Part shown: positions 6,636 to 14,996 of the stretch, one piece after another
Layout: each line of letters opens with the position of its first letter
How positions within the stretch are numbered: position 1 is the first letter of the stretch
From: VRUE01 sp035698885
GTDB taxonomy: Bacteria > Actinomycetota > Thermoleophilia > Solirubrobacterales > 70-9
Direction: 5' to 3'
NCBI GenBank assembly: GCA_035698885.1
Contig: DASSBJ010000058.1
Location: 1 to 23,434 of the forward strand
Length of the DNA: 23,434 bases
Position numbers and translations under genes: made by a program
Notes under the pieces: model-generated
The model's database searches: none
Seen by the model: only the letters and a program-made list of their open reading frames with translations
Told to the model about the DNA's origin: nothing

Positions 6636-8195
6636 ATGGAGGGCCAAACCGAATTGACGCCCATGCGGGCTGGCCGGGCCGACGAGCTGCTTGGAAAGCT
6701 GGGGTTCACCAGCTGGCGCCCCGGTCAGAAGGAAGCGGTCGAGGCGGCGCTGGAGGGGCGCGACTCGCTGATCGTGATGCCGACCGGCGGCGGCAAGAGC
6801 CTCTGCTATCAGCTGCCCGGACTGGCGACGGAGGACCTGACGATCGTCGTCAGCCCGCTGATCGCGCTGATGAACGACCAGTGGCGGCGGCTGAGCGGCG
6901 CGGGGCACCCGGTGGCGATGGTGACCTCGGCGATGAGCGAGGAGGCGGTGCGCCAGGCGCTCGCCCAGGTGCGCGGCGGCGCCGCGCGGATCGTCTACTG
7001 CTCGCCCGAGCGCTTCGCCTCTGGCGTCTTCCTCGAGGCGATCGGCCGGCGCCGGATCGACCTGCTGGCGGTCGACGAGGCGCACTGCGTCTCCGAGTGG
7101 GGTCACGACTTCCGGCCCGACTACCTGCGGCTGCCGGAGATCGCCGAGCGGCTCGGGCGACCGACGGTGATGGCCTGCACCGCGACCGCGACCGAGGCGG
7201 TGGCGCGAGAGATCGCCGCCCGCTTCCAGATGCGCGAGCCGCTGCAGGTGCGCTCCGGCTTCGACCGGCCGAGCCTCTCCTTCGACGTCGTGCGGCTCGA
7301 GGGCAAGGGATCGAAGGCGCGGCGGGCGGCGCTTCTCGAAGCCGGCCTCGCCGACCCGGCCAACCGGCCGGCGATCGTCTACTGCGGCACCCGCCGCGAC
7401 ACCGACGAGGTGGCCGCCACGCTGCGCGAAGCGGGCCTGCGGGCGCTCGCCTACCACGCCGGCATGGAGGCCGAGGACCGCGCCGGCGCCCAGGGCCGCT
7501 TCATGGCCGGCGAGGTCGACACGATCGTCGCCACCAATGCCTTCGGCATGGGCGTCGACAAGGCCGACGTGCGCTCGGTCTGGCACATGGCGATTCCGAC
7601 CAGCCTCGAGGCCTACTACCAGGAGGCCGGGCGCGCCGGGCGCGACGGCCGGCCCGCCCGCGCCGTGCTGCTGGCGATGAAGGCGGACCTCGGCCGGCTC
7701 GTGCGCTTCAACCAGCAGCGCGCCGGCGACCCCGCGCTGGCGATCGCCCACGAGCGCGGCTGGCGCGACTACCACACGATCAAGGACTTCATCTACGGCG
7801 ACCGCTGCCGCCGCCGCAGCGTGCTCGCCCACTTCGGCGACGACGCCGCCGGCCGGCCGCTGGGCCGCTGCTGCGACGTCTGCGACCGGCAGGACTGGCT
7901 GCCCGATCCCGAGACGATCGCGGTCCGCCGCCCGGCCGGGGCGAAGCAACCCGCCGCGCCGCCGCCCGAGCTTGCCCCCGCCGACGCCTCGCTCTTCGAG
8001 CGGCTGAAGGAGTGGCGCCTGCGCGCCGCCGACGGCAAGCCCGCCTTCACCGTCGCCCACAACTCCACCCTGCAGGCGATCGCCGCCACCCGCCCGGCAT
8101 CCGAGGGCGCCCTGCTTGCGATCAAGGGCATCGGCCCCAGCTTCGTCGCCAAATACGCGAGCGAGGTGCTGGCGACCGTCAACGGGGCCGGGTAG
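6636..8195 (+). CDS. recQ: ATP-dependent DNA helicase RecQ, short form with HRDC domain
   Basis: A 519-residue 3'-5' DNA helicase of recombination and replication-fork repair. Helicase motifs in order: GFTSWRPGQ (23-31, Q/0 motif), PTGGGKSLCYQLP (49-61, Walker A), DEAH 147-150 within AVDEAHCVSEWGHDFRPDY including the RecQ aromatic loop, TATAT 182-186, and QEAGRAGRDG 329-338 (motif VI). A zinc site follows (Cys391, Cys412/413, Cys416 in GRCCDVCD). The usual RQC winged helix of about 100 residues is absent: a Pro/Ala linker (428-448) leads directly to an HRDC domain (449-515, FERLKEWR...LLAIKGIGPSFVAKY). E. coli RecQ is about 610 residues. Translation probably starts on a leaderless mRNA. Confidence 0.95.
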   Translation: MEGQTELTPMRAGRADELLGKLGFTSWRPGQKEAVEAALEGRDSLIVMPTGGGKSLCYQLPGLATEDLTIVVSPLIALMNDQWRRLSGAGHPVAMVTSAMSEEAVRQALAQVRGGAARIVYCSPERFASGVFLEAIGRRRIDLLAVDEAHCVSEWGHDFRPDYLRLPEIAERLGRPTVMACTATATEAVAREIAARFQMREPLQVRSGFDRPSLSFDVVRLEGKGSKARRAALLEAGLADPANRPAIVYCGTRRDTDEVAATLREAGLRALAYHAGMEAEDRAGAQGRFMAGEVDTIVATNAFGMGVDKADVRSVWHMAIPTSLEAYYQEAGRAGRDGRPARAVLLAMKADLGRLVRFNQQRAGDPALAIAHERGWRDYHTIKDFIYGDRCRRRSVLAHFGDDAAGRPLGRCCDVCDRQDWLPDPETIAVRRPAGAKQPAAPPPELAPADASLFERLKEWRLRAADGKPAFTVAHNSTLQAIAATRPASEGALLAIKGIGPSFVAKYASEVLATVNGAG

Positions 8196-8198
8196 GGC

Positions 8199-8435
8199 TC
8201 AGACGTCGTCGCGTCCGAAGTTGGCCAGCGCCACCTGTTCGGCCAGCTTCAGCAGGCCGAGGGTCGAGTGCGGAGAGGAGGCGGTGCTGCGCATGCGGAC
8301 GTGCGAGCCGTGCGGGCCGCGCACCTCGACGATCGTGCAGATGTCGCCGACTTCGCAGTCGTCCCCGTAGTCGGCTTCGATCGCTTCCATCTGCGATGCG
8401 ACGTGCTGCCCCACTTTGCTCTGGTCAAGCGGCAT
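8199..8435 (-). CDS. Hypothetical small acidic protein
   Basis: A 78-residue protein starting MPLDQSKVGQHVASQMEAIEADYGDDCEVGDICTIVEVRG. I do not recognise the family. An amphipathic first helix is followed by a likely small beta unit (DICTIVEVRGPHGSHVRMRS) and a C-terminal helix (TLGLLKLAEQVALANF). The ATG at 8435 is preceded by a purine-rich GGAGGGATGGGAAAAG stretch, which supports this start; the frame is open further upstream, but that part has the composition of a shadow of the neighbouring gene. It ends 3 nt from the recQ stop, convergent. Confidence 0.6.
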   Translation of the reverse strand: MPLDQSKVGQHVASQMEAIEADYGDDCEVGDICTIVEVRGPHGSHVRMRSTASSPHSTLGLLKLAEQVALANFGRDDV

Positions 8436-8584
8436 CTTTTCCCATCCCTCCACCGTTGTCGGATCGATCGTCGGCTTCCAGTGTTTCAGGCATTGGCGAC
8501 CTTCCCGTCCCATACAGGGAGAAACTCGCCAGACGAATTGCATGGCCGGGCGCGGCCGTTTGCCAGCATCCCCCGCTTGCTCGG

Positions 8585-9664
8585 ATGAGGACCGCACGCG
8601 ACAGGCGAGCCGTGAGCAGCGCGATCTTCGCGCTGGCGGCGCTCTGCCTGCTCGCCGCGGCGCCGGCCGCTGCCGGCGCCTCGCTCGTGCCACGCGGCCA
8701 CAACGTCTTTTTCGGCATCAGCGACACCGGCGACCCGGCGGACTTCGGCCAGTTCTCCGATGCTCTGCGCAAGCACCCGGCGCTGATCGAGTCCTTCCGC
8801 ACCTGGGGCTCGGAATTCCCGGACACGATCCAGCGCTGGCAGATGGCGCGGGCACGGCCGATCCTCCACATCACCACCGCGGACAACCAGGACGGCCACG
8901 AGGTGATCAGCCCGCGCGGGATCGCCACCGGCGCCGGGGACGGCTATCTGATCCGCCTCAACAAGCTGTTCGCGAAGAAGAAGATGCGCGCCTACATCCG
9001 GCCGCTCGGCGAGCCCAACCGCTGCCTCAACGTCTACGCCGCCTATGACTGCGCCGGCAAGCCGCGCGACGGCGCTCACAGCGCGCTCTGGTACAAGCGC
9101 GCCTTTCGCCGCATCTACGTGATCGTCCATGGCGGCGGCAAGCGGCGCCAGCTGAACGCCCGCCTGCGCAAGGCGGGCGTGCCGCCGCTGCGCAGCCGCC
9201 TCGGCGGACTGCCGAAGTCGCCGGTGGAAGTGATCTGGAGCCCGCTGCCCGCCGGCTCGCCGACCAGGCCGCAGAACCGGCCGCGGCACTTCTACCCCGG
9301 CAGCCCCTGGGTCGACTGGGCGGGGACCGACTTCTACTCCGACAACCAGGACTGGAAGGCGCTGAACGGGCTCTACGAGAAGTTCGCCGGCAAGCCCTTC
9401 GCGATCGCCGAGTGGGGCGTCTCGGGCGGCGACGACTCGGGCTACGTGCGCAAGCTGATGGCCTGGGTCAAGCGCCACCGGCGCGCCAAGATGCTCGTCT
9501 ATTACCAGGACTTCGGCTCGGCCAGCTCCTACCGGATCCAGAACTGGCCGGCCAGCCTCGGCGTGCTGCGCAACAAGATCCACAACGGCCGCTTCCCCTC
9601 CTACGCGCCCTTCCCGCCGCAGGCCCCGCCGCCCCCGCCGGGCGGCGTCGCGCCTCGCAAATAG
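8585..9664 (+). CDS. Secreted glycoside hydrolase, GH26-like
   Basis: A 359-residue exported protein. A signal peptide is visible (SAIFALAALCLLAAAPAAAGA, 12-32). The mature part resembles clan-A (beta/alpha)8 GH26 enzymes: FGISDTGD near the first strand, YIRPLGEPNRC (137-147) with Glu143 at the acid/base position, VEVIWSPLP (214-222), WVDWAGTDFYSD (242-253), and PFAIAEWGVSGGDD (271-284) with Glu276 at the nucleophile position. GH26 enzymes cut beta-mannans and related glycans; the substrate here is not evident. The tail (341-359) is proline-rich. The start at 8585 is chosen because the signal peptide follows it; no ribosome site or fitting -10 box is clear. It is convergent with the beta-propeller gene. 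Confidence 0.78.
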   Translation: MRTARDRRAVSSAIFALAALCLLAAAPAAAGASLVPRGHNVFFGISDTGDPADFGQFSDALRKHPALIESFRTWGSEFPDTIQRWQMARARPILHITTADNQDGHEVISPRGIATGAGDGYLIRLNKLFAKKKMRAYIRPLGEPNRCLNVYAAYDCAGKPRDGAHSALWYKRAFRRIYVIVHGGGKRRQLNARLRKAGVPPLRSRLGGLPKSPVEVIWSPLPAGSPTRPQNRPRHFYPGSPWVDWAGTDFYSDNQDWKALNGLYEKFAGKPFAIAEWGVSGGDDSGYVRKLMAWVKRHRRAKMLVYYQDFGSASSYRIQNWPASLGVLRNKIHNGRFPSYAPFPPQAPPPPPGGVAPRK

Positions 9665-9718
9665 CGCGAACCAACCGTGGGCGCGGGAGAGGTTTGGCCC
9701 GCTATGCGATCGTGACCT

Positions 9719-11068
9719 CTACCGCGCCCGGCGGGCGGGGATGCGATCGGCCAGGCCCCGCCGGTACCTGAACGGCTGCAGGGCGTTGATGCTCGAGTAG
9801 CCGGTCAGGTAGATGCGGTGGCCGTCGGAGATCACCGGCGTGTAGGCGCCGGTCTTGTAGCGGAACACCGGGCGGCCGCTCTTCAGCGCGAAGCCGGTCG
9901 TCGTCGTGTCTTCGAACTCGGCCGCGTAGACGATGTCGCCGACGACCGAGAGCGAGCCGATCACCGGCCCGCCGGCGGAGTGGATCCAGCGCGGCACGCC
10001 GTTCTTCGCGTTGAGCGCGTAGACGTTGCCGTCGAAGGAGCCGATGTAGACGGTCGGGCCGGTGTGGCGGGTGTTGGCGACCGCCGGGCCCGAGTAGGCA
10101 TAGCCGCCGGTCGAGTAGCTCCAGGCGAGGGTGCCGTCCTGCTGGTCGAAGCTGTACACGCGGGTGTCGTTGTTGCCCGCGTAGACCCGCCCGTAGGCGA
10201 CGGCGGGGGTCGAATAGAACTGGCCTGAGGTGCCGAACCCCTGCCCGAGCGAGCCGCTCTGCCAGAGCAGCTTCCCGTCGCGCGCGCGGACCGCGTTCAT
10301 GTTGCCGCCGTAGTCGCCGACGAAGAGCACGCCATGCCGGTAGGCCGGCGCCGCCTTCACCGGCCCGCCGAGCGGCGTCGCCCAGCGCAGATGCCCGTTG
10401 CGGGTGCTGAGCGAGTAGAGGTTGCCGTCCTCGCAGCCGAAGTAGACGCTGCGACCGACGACCAGCGGCGAGGACTCGGCGCGGCCCGGCAGCGAGCGTT
10501 TCCACAGCACGTGGCCGTTGCGGGCGTCGAGCTTGACGATGTGGCCCGGCACCAGGTTGACGATGTAGAGGCGGTGGCGGTGGTAGGCGGGCGAGGAGGC
10601 GTTGAGGCGGCCGACCCGCCGGTGCCAGAGGCGCTTGCCGGTGTTCGCGTTCAGCGCATGGGCGTTGCCGTTGTTGTCGACGAAGTAGAGCCGCCCGGCG
10701 GCGTAGACCGGCGGGAACTCGAGCAGCGGCTTGTTGCCGTAGTGCCAGAGCAGCCTGTAGGGGGGCCTGACCCGGTTGGCCGGCAGGAAGCGAGTGCGAG
10801 CCGGGTTGAGCCCGAAGATCGGCCAGTTGACGGTCCTGCGCTGCGGCTTCGGCGGTTTCTGCGGGGTGAAGGTCGCGTTCGGGTTGTGCACGTCGGGCGG
10901 CCGCTTGAGCAGCTCGTAGGCGAGGATGCCGCCGCCGGCCAGCAGGACCAGCGCCGCCGCCCCGGCCGCGAGCACGAGCCGCCGATGCTCGCGCCAGAAC
11001 CAGCGCGGGTGGCGGAGCAGGCGCCAGGCTGCGCGCAGGGCCCGCCGCGCTCGCGATCCGTCGCTCAC
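9719..11068 (-). CDS. Membrane-anchored PQQ-type (BamB-like) beta-propeller protein
   Basis: A 449-residue protein. A short basic N-terminus (RHPRWFWREHRR) is followed by one membrane helix (about 31-55, LVLAAGAAALVLLAGGGILAYELL), a Pro-rich linker, and a beta-propeller with repeated blades of the PQQ/quinoprotein type, seen as recurrent G-x-L/V-Y-F/A-G...N-G-x-V/A-Y-A-L-N-x-x-N/T-G-x-x-x-W units (for example RLYFVDNNGNAHALNANTGKRLW and VYIGSFDGNVYALNAKNGVPRW). I see no catalytic residues of PQQ dehydrogenases, so a binding or scaffold role outside the membrane is more likely. The GTG start at 11068 overlaps the stop of the upstream acetyltransferase gene (GTGA), indicating translational coupling; the open frame upstream of that GTG is a shadow. 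Confidence 0.83.
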   Translation of the reverse strand: MSDGSRARRALRAAWRLLRHPRWFWREHRRLVLAAGAAALVLLAGGGILAYELLKRPPDVHNPNATFTPQKPPKPQRRTVNWPIFGLNPARTRFLPANRVRPPYRLLWHYGNKPLLEFPPVYAAGRLYFVDNNGNAHALNANTGKRLWHRRVGRLNASSPAYHRHRLYIVNLVPGHIVKLDARNGHVLWKRSLPGRAESSPLVVGRSVYFGCEDGNLYSLSTRNGHLRWATPLGGPVKAAPAYRHGVLFVGDYGGNMNAVRARDGKLLWQSGSLGQGFGTSGQFYSTPAVAYGRVYAGNNDTRVYSFDQQDGTLAWSYSTGGYAYSGPAVANTRHTGPTVYIGSFDGNVYALNAKNGVPRWIHSAGGPVIGSLSVVGDIVYAAEFEDTTTTGFALKSGRPVFRYKTGAYTPVISDGHRIYLTGYSSINALQPFRYRRGLADRIPARRAR

Positions 11069-11835
11069 CGGCGCAGCTCCCACATCTCGACGACGCCGAG
11101 ATCGCGGAAGCCGAGACGCCGGTAAGCGGGCGCGCCGGCCTCGCTCGCGCGCAGCGAGGCGGTCCTCATGCCGCGCTCGCGGGCTTCGGCCAGGGCCCGC
11201 CGCAGCAGCCAACCCGCGATCCCGCGCCGCTGGAACTCGGGGACCGTCGCCACCGCGGTCACGCAGCAATCGTCGCCGGCGTCGATCGTGCCCAGGCAGC
11301 CGACCGGCTCGCCCTCGGCCCAGGCGCCGTGCAGGCGCGCCGCGGTCTCGCCGGCGAAGCCGGCGCGAAAGGCCTGCTCGTCGCCGAAGCCGTAGGCGCG
11401 ATCGTTGAGCGCCGCGACGACCGAGGGCTCGACCGGAGCCGCCTCGATTCCGGCCGGCTGCGGCGGGCCGGCGGCCAGCTCGCCGAGATCGAGCGCCATC
11501 GCCCGCGGTACGCCGTCGAGGACGTGGCCGCGGTCGGCGAGCAGCTCGGCGGTGGCGCGATCCTCGGCCGGAACCCAGACGGTCCAAGCCTTCACGCCGG
11601 CGCTCTCGTAGGCCTCGACCAGGGCCTCGTACCCGCGCGCCGGCGCGCCCGGCTGGTCGTAGAAGACCGAGTTGAAGACCGAGCGCTGCGGACAGGCCGG
11701 GACGATCGCCGCGATCAGGCCGTCGCGGCGGAGCAGGCGCGAGCCGGGCGCGGCGCCGCCGAAGGCTTCGACCTCGCGGCGCACGCTGTCGTGCGCCCTG
11801 CGGCGCAACTCCGACTCCTCGATCGCACCGCCCAT
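11065..11835 (-). CDS. GNAT-family N-acetyltransferase
   Basis: A 256-residue cytosolic protein. The acetyl-CoA-binding motif A is near the C-terminus: VTAVATVPEFQRRGIAGWLLRRALAEARERG (about 191-221), followed by SEAGAPAYRRLGFRDLGVVEMW, the usual motif-B end. The N-terminal 120 residues look like a second, degenerate GNAT-like half without the Q/RxxGxG/A loop, as in tandem GNAT proteins. The substrate is unknown. It lies 8 nt downstream of the SRPBCC gene and overlaps the propeller gene by 4 bases, so the three form an operon. No ribosome site is evident. Confidence 0.85.
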   Translation of the reverse strand: MGGAIEESELRRRAHDSVRREVEAFGGAAPGSRLLRRDGLIAAIVPACPQRSVFNSVFYDQPGAPARGYEALVEAYESAGVKAWTVWVPAEDRATAELLADRGHVLDGVPRAMALDLGELAAGPPQPAGIEAAPVEPSVVAALNDRAYGFGDEQAFRAGFAGETAARLHGAWAEGEPVGCLGTIDAGDDCCVTAVATVPEFQRRGIAGWLLRRALAEARERGMRTASLRASEAGAPAYRRLGFRDLGVVEMWELRR

Positions 11836-11843
11836 CGAGCCGG

Positions 11844-12287
11844 TCAGGCCCCGGCCGGGGCGTGCCGCTCGGCCTCGGCGGTCACACCGTTCAGCAGCTG
11901 CTCTATGCCTCGCTTGACCACGGCGACCACGAGCCGGCCGCCGAGCGGCACGGTGGGCGTCATCCGCACCGAATAGGTCAGCCTGGTGCCGTCGCCGCGG
12001 GCGGCGAGCTGGACGGTGCCGAGGTGGTCGCGGATCGGCGCGCCCGAGAGGACCTTGTAGGAGAAGCGCCGGGGCCGGTCGTAGACGATCACCTCCTCGC
12101 GCAGCGGCGGCCCGAGCGAATGCAGCACGCGGATCGCGCCCACCCCGTTCGGCGCCGGCTCGCCCTCGCGCTCGAGCTCCGAGCGGCGCAGCGGCGTCAT
12201 CTCGACATAGCGCCGGTGGTCGGTCAGCACGTCGAAAACCGTCTCGGGCGGCGCGTCGATCTCGCGCACCAAGGTAAAGCTGGCCAC
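11844..12287 (-). CDS. SRPBCC-fold protein (polyketide cyclase/START-like)
   Basis: A 147-residue cytosolic protein with the START/Bet v1-like pattern: an N-terminal strand and helix FTLVREIDAPPETVFDVLTDHRRYVEMTP, a middle GVGAIRVLHSLGPPLREEVIVYDRPRRFSYKVLSG, then GTVQLAARGDGTRLTYSVRMTPTVPLGG and a long C-terminal helix. Members bind lipophilic ligands in a cavity; the ligand here is unknown. The start is GTG at 12287. A TAGGCT hexamer 8 nt upstream of it, within the gap after the MBL gene, suggests an own start of transcription for the SRPBCC-GNAT-propeller run. Confidence 0.85.
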   Translation of the reverse strand: MASFTLVREIDAPPETVFDVLTDHRRYVEMTPLRRSELEREGEPAPNGVGAIRVLHSLGPPLREEVIVYDRPRRFSYKVLSGAPIRDHLGTVQLAARGDGTRLTYSVRMTPTVPLGGRLVVAVVKRGIEQLLNGVTAEAERHAPAGA

Positions 12288-12295
12288 GACGCGGC

Positions 12296-12301
12296 AGCCT
12301 A
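12296..12301 (-). promoter_or_regulatory. -10 element TAGGCT of the SRPBCC gene
   Basis: On the minus strand TAGGCT is followed by 8 nt and the GTG start at 12287, giving a leader of zero to two bases. Confidence 0.5.
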
Positions 12302-12318
12302 CCGAGGCAAGCGGGCGG

Positions 12319-13326
12319 TCACCTGACCAGCCGCCAGCGCCGCGGATCGGTTCCCTCGACCGCCTCGACCTCGCCGAGCGCCGCCAGGTGGTCGAGCGAG
12401 GAGAGGACGATCTGCAGCGCCCAGACGCTGGCGATGCTTTTCTGGCCCTCGGGGCCGATCAGGTCTCCGACGACCTCGTAGGCGGTCTTCTCGCCTTCGC
12501 CGAGCGAGCCGCGGACCTTGCCCAGCAGCTCGTCGACCTGCCTGCGCGCCTCGGCGATCTTCGCCTCGGGGTCGCGGAAGGTGCGACCGTGCCCCGGCAG
12601 GACGAGGTCGACCTGCAGCGGCTCGACCTGCTCCAGGCTGCGGAGGAATTCGCCGACCGGATCGGGGCTGTGGCCGTGGTCGAAGAAGAGCACGGTGCGG
12701 CCGAGCAGGTGGTCGCCGGAGATCAGCAGCCTGCGCTCGGGCTGGTGCAGGACTACGTGCGACGGAGCGTGGCCCGGCGTCTCGTAGACCTGCCAGGCGC
12801 CGAGGTCGGTCTGCACCTCGACCCCGGGGACGAGCTCGCGGTCGGGCTCGACGATCGCGTCGATGCCGTTGTCGTCGTCCTCTTCGCGGCGTTCGCGGAA
12901 GCTCTCCAGCGAGGCGAGCGGCACGCCGCTCTGGCGCCCGACCTCGATCCGCTGCTCGAGCGCCGCCCGCGGGTCGTCGGCCATCAGCCGCACGTGCTCC
13001 CACTTCGGGTGCATCCAGAGCTCGCAGCCGGCGCCCTCGACGATCGGCGCCGCGAGCCCGTAGTGATCGGTGTGCGAGTGGGTGCAGACGAGGAGGCGCA
13101 CGTCCTCGAGCCCGAAGCCGGCCTGCGAGAGGGCGACGTCGAAGCGGCGCAGCCCGCCCTTGCCGCCGATCCCGGTGTCGAAGAGGACGATCCCGCCGTC
13201 GGCCGCGACCGCCCAGACGTTGCCGTGCGGGACGCCCGGCCAGGGCAGCGGCAGGCGCAGCCGCCAGACGCCGGGCAGGACCTTCTCGGCGCGCGGCTGC
13301 TCGGGACTCTTGCGCGCGTCCGCCAT
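12319..13326 (-). CDS. MBL-fold metallo-hydrolase with C-terminal winged-helix region
   Basis: A 335-residue protein. The zinc motif HSHTDH lies in LLVCTHSHTDHYGLAAPI; later metal ligands are in LISGDHLL and VLPGHG. The C-terminal 80 residues (AEARRQVDELLGKVRGSLGEGEKTAYEVVGDLIG...) resemble the small helical domain appended to LACTB2-like and other MBL hydrolases. The substrate is unknown; thioester, lactone or phosphoester are all possible. Two in-frame ATGs exist (13335 and 13326). GAGAGG abuts the first but is 9 nt before the second, so the second is chosen. It is divergent from the MFS gene with about 20 nt between starts. Confidence 0.85.
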   Translation of the reverse strand: MADARKSPEQPRAEKVLPGVWRLRLPLPWPGVPHGNVWAVAADGGIVLFDTGIGGKGGLRRFDVALSQAGFGLEDVRLLVCTHSHTDHYGLAAPIVEGAGCELWMHPKWEHVRLMADDPRAALEQRIEVGRQSGVPLASLESFRERREEDDDNGIDAIVEPDRELVPGVEVQTDLGAWQVYETPGHAPSHVVLHQPERRLLISGDHLLGRTVLFFDHGHSPDPVGEFLRSLEQVEPLQVDLVLPGHGRTFRDPEAKIAEARRQVDELLGKVRGSLGEGEKTAYEVVGDLIGPEGQKSIASVWALQIVLSSLDHLAALGEVEAVEGTDPRRWRLVR

Positions 13327-13346
13327 TGGCGGCATCCTCTCAGGCG

Positions 13347-14996
13347 GTGAGCTCGAGCGGCGTGACCACTGTCAAGCGCGGGGAGCCCGCGCCGCCGATC
13401 GCCTCACGCGGTCCGGAGCGGGCCGGACTCGTGCTCACGGCGCTGATCCTCGTCGCCGCCGTCGCCAATCTCAACCTCGCGGTCGCCAACGTCGCCCTGC
13501 CCGACATCGGCAAGGCCTTCGGCTCCGGGCAGACGACGCTCAACCTGATCGCGGTCGGCTACTCGCTCGGGCTCGCGACCTCGGTCCTCTACCTCGGCGC
13601 GCTCGGCGACCGCTACGGGCGCAAGACGATGCTGCTGCTCGGCATGGGACTCTCGATCCCGGCCTCGCTGCTCGCCGGACTGGCGCCGAGCGACGGCGTC
13701 CTCTTCGTCGCCCGCGTGCTCGGGGGCGTCGCCGCCGGCATGGCCTTCCCGACCACGCTGGCGCTGATCACGGCGCTCTGGGCCGGCGAGGCGCGCACCC
13801 GCTCGATCGCCCTCTGGTCGGCGATCGGCGGGGCGATCGCCTCGCTCGGGCCGCTGCTCTCCGGCGCCCTGCTCGAGCGCTTCGATTGGGGCTCGGTATT
13901 CCTCGTCACCCTGCCGCTCGCCGTCATCGCCCTCTACCTCGCCTGGCGCCACGTCCCCGCCCACGTCAACGAGACCAGCGATCCGGTCGACAACCTCGGC
14001 GGCGTCCTCTCGATGCTGCTGGTGGCGGCGCTGGTGCTCGGGATCAACCTCGCGCCGGTGCCGGGCAAGGGCGCGCTGGCGGTCGGGCTCGGCGTCGTCG
14101 CGCTCGCGGCGACCGGGGCCTTCGTCCTGCGCCAGCGCCGCGTCGCGTCGCCGCTGTATGACCTCGGGGTGGCGGCGCGGCGGATCTTCTGGGTCGCGGC
14201 CTGCGCCGGGATCATCGTCTTCGGCTCGCTGATGGGGGCGATGTTCGTCGGCCAGCAGTTCCTGCAGAACGTGCTCGACTACTCGACCCTCGACTCGGGC
14301 CTGGCGATCCTGCCGGCGGCGGCGCTGATGGTCGTCGTCGCTCCGCGCTCGGCGAAGCTGGTCGAGGCCCGCGGCGCCCGCTTCACGCTGCTGCTCGGCT
14401 ACGTCTTCTGCCTGCTCGGCTTCCTCGCGATGCTGCTGCTCTGGGACCAGGGCGCCGCCTACTGGAAGGTCGGCCTCGGCTACGCCTTGATCGGCGTCGG
14501 CGTCGGCTTTGCCGGCACGCCGGCCTCGCACTCGCTCACCGGCTCGGTGCCGGTGCGCCGCGCCGGCATGGCCTCCGGCACGGCTGACCTCCAGCGCGAC
14601 CTCGGCGGCGCGATCATGCAGTCGATCCTCGGCGCCCTGCTGACCGCCGGCTACGCCGCGGCGACCAGCGCGGCGATCGCCTCATCGCCGAACGCGGGCA
14701 AGGTCAACGAACAGGTCGAAGGCGAGCTGACCAAGTCCTTCTCCAGCGCCGCCGACCTCGCCGAACAGTACCCCGGCCACTCGACCCAGATCGTCGAAGC
14801 CGCCAGGTCCTCGTTCCTCCAGGGCGACAAATGGGCCTACACGGCCGGCATCGTCGCGATCGGGCTCGGCGCGGCGCTGGTCTTCTTCCTCTTCCCCAAG
14901 CGGGACGAGGAGCGGGCGCTGCTGTCGCAATACGCTGCCGAGGATGCCTCGCGCAGCGACGGCGAGGGCCGCGTCCGCGTCCGCCAAGCGACCTAG
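13347..14996 (+). CDS. MFS transporter, DHA2 (EmrB/QacA, 14-helix) family
   Basis: A protein of about 549 residues and probably 14 membrane helices. Motif A of the major facilitator superfamily is visible as YLGALGDRYGRKTMLLLG in loop 2-3, and an exporter motif C variant as IASLGPLLSGALLERFDWGSVFLVTLP. The first helix holds NLNLAVANVALPDIGKAFG, typical of DHA2 drug/H+ antiporters. Such proteins export hydrophobic compounds; the substrate is not predictable. The start is uncertain: TTG 13326, GTG 13347 and GTG 13362 are in frame and no ribosome site or -10 hexamer decides between them. The last 4 bases overlap the convergent aldo/keto reductase gene. Confidence 0.9.
   Translation: MSSSGVTTVKRGEPAPPIASRGPERAGLVLTALILVAAVANLNLAVANVALPDIGKAFGSGQTTLNLIAVGYSLGLATSVLYLGALGDRYGRKTMLLLGMGLSIPASLLAGLAPSDGVLFVARVLGGVAAGMAFPTTLALITALWAGEARTRSIALWSAIGGAIASLGPLLSGALLERFDWGSVFLVTLPLAVIALYLAWRHVPAHVNETSDPVDNLGGVLSMLLVAALVLGINLAPVPGKGALAVGLGVVALAATGAFVLRQRRVASPLYDLGVAARRIFWVAACAGIIVFGSLMGAMFVGQQFLQNVLDYSTLDSGLAILPAAALMVVVAPRSAKLVEARGARFTLLLGYVFCLLGFLAMLLLWDQGAAYWKVGLGYALIGVGVGFAGTPASHSLTGSVPVRRAGMASGTADLQRDLGGAIMQSILGALLTAGYAAATSAAIASSPNAGKVNEQVEGELTKSFSSAADLAEQYPGHSTQIVEAARSSFLQGDKWAYTAGIVAIGLGAALVFFLFPKRDEERALLSQYAAEDASRSDGEGRVRVRQAT

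Noticed and set aside
6210..8060. 616-codon minus-strand frame opposite recQ
   Set aside because: Shadow of recQ; low-complexity composition and no recognisable domain.
13326..13346. TTG at 13326 as MFS start
   Set aside because: It would overlap the start codon of the divergent MBL gene and adds residues outside the family N-terminus; GTG 13347 or 13362 is more likely.
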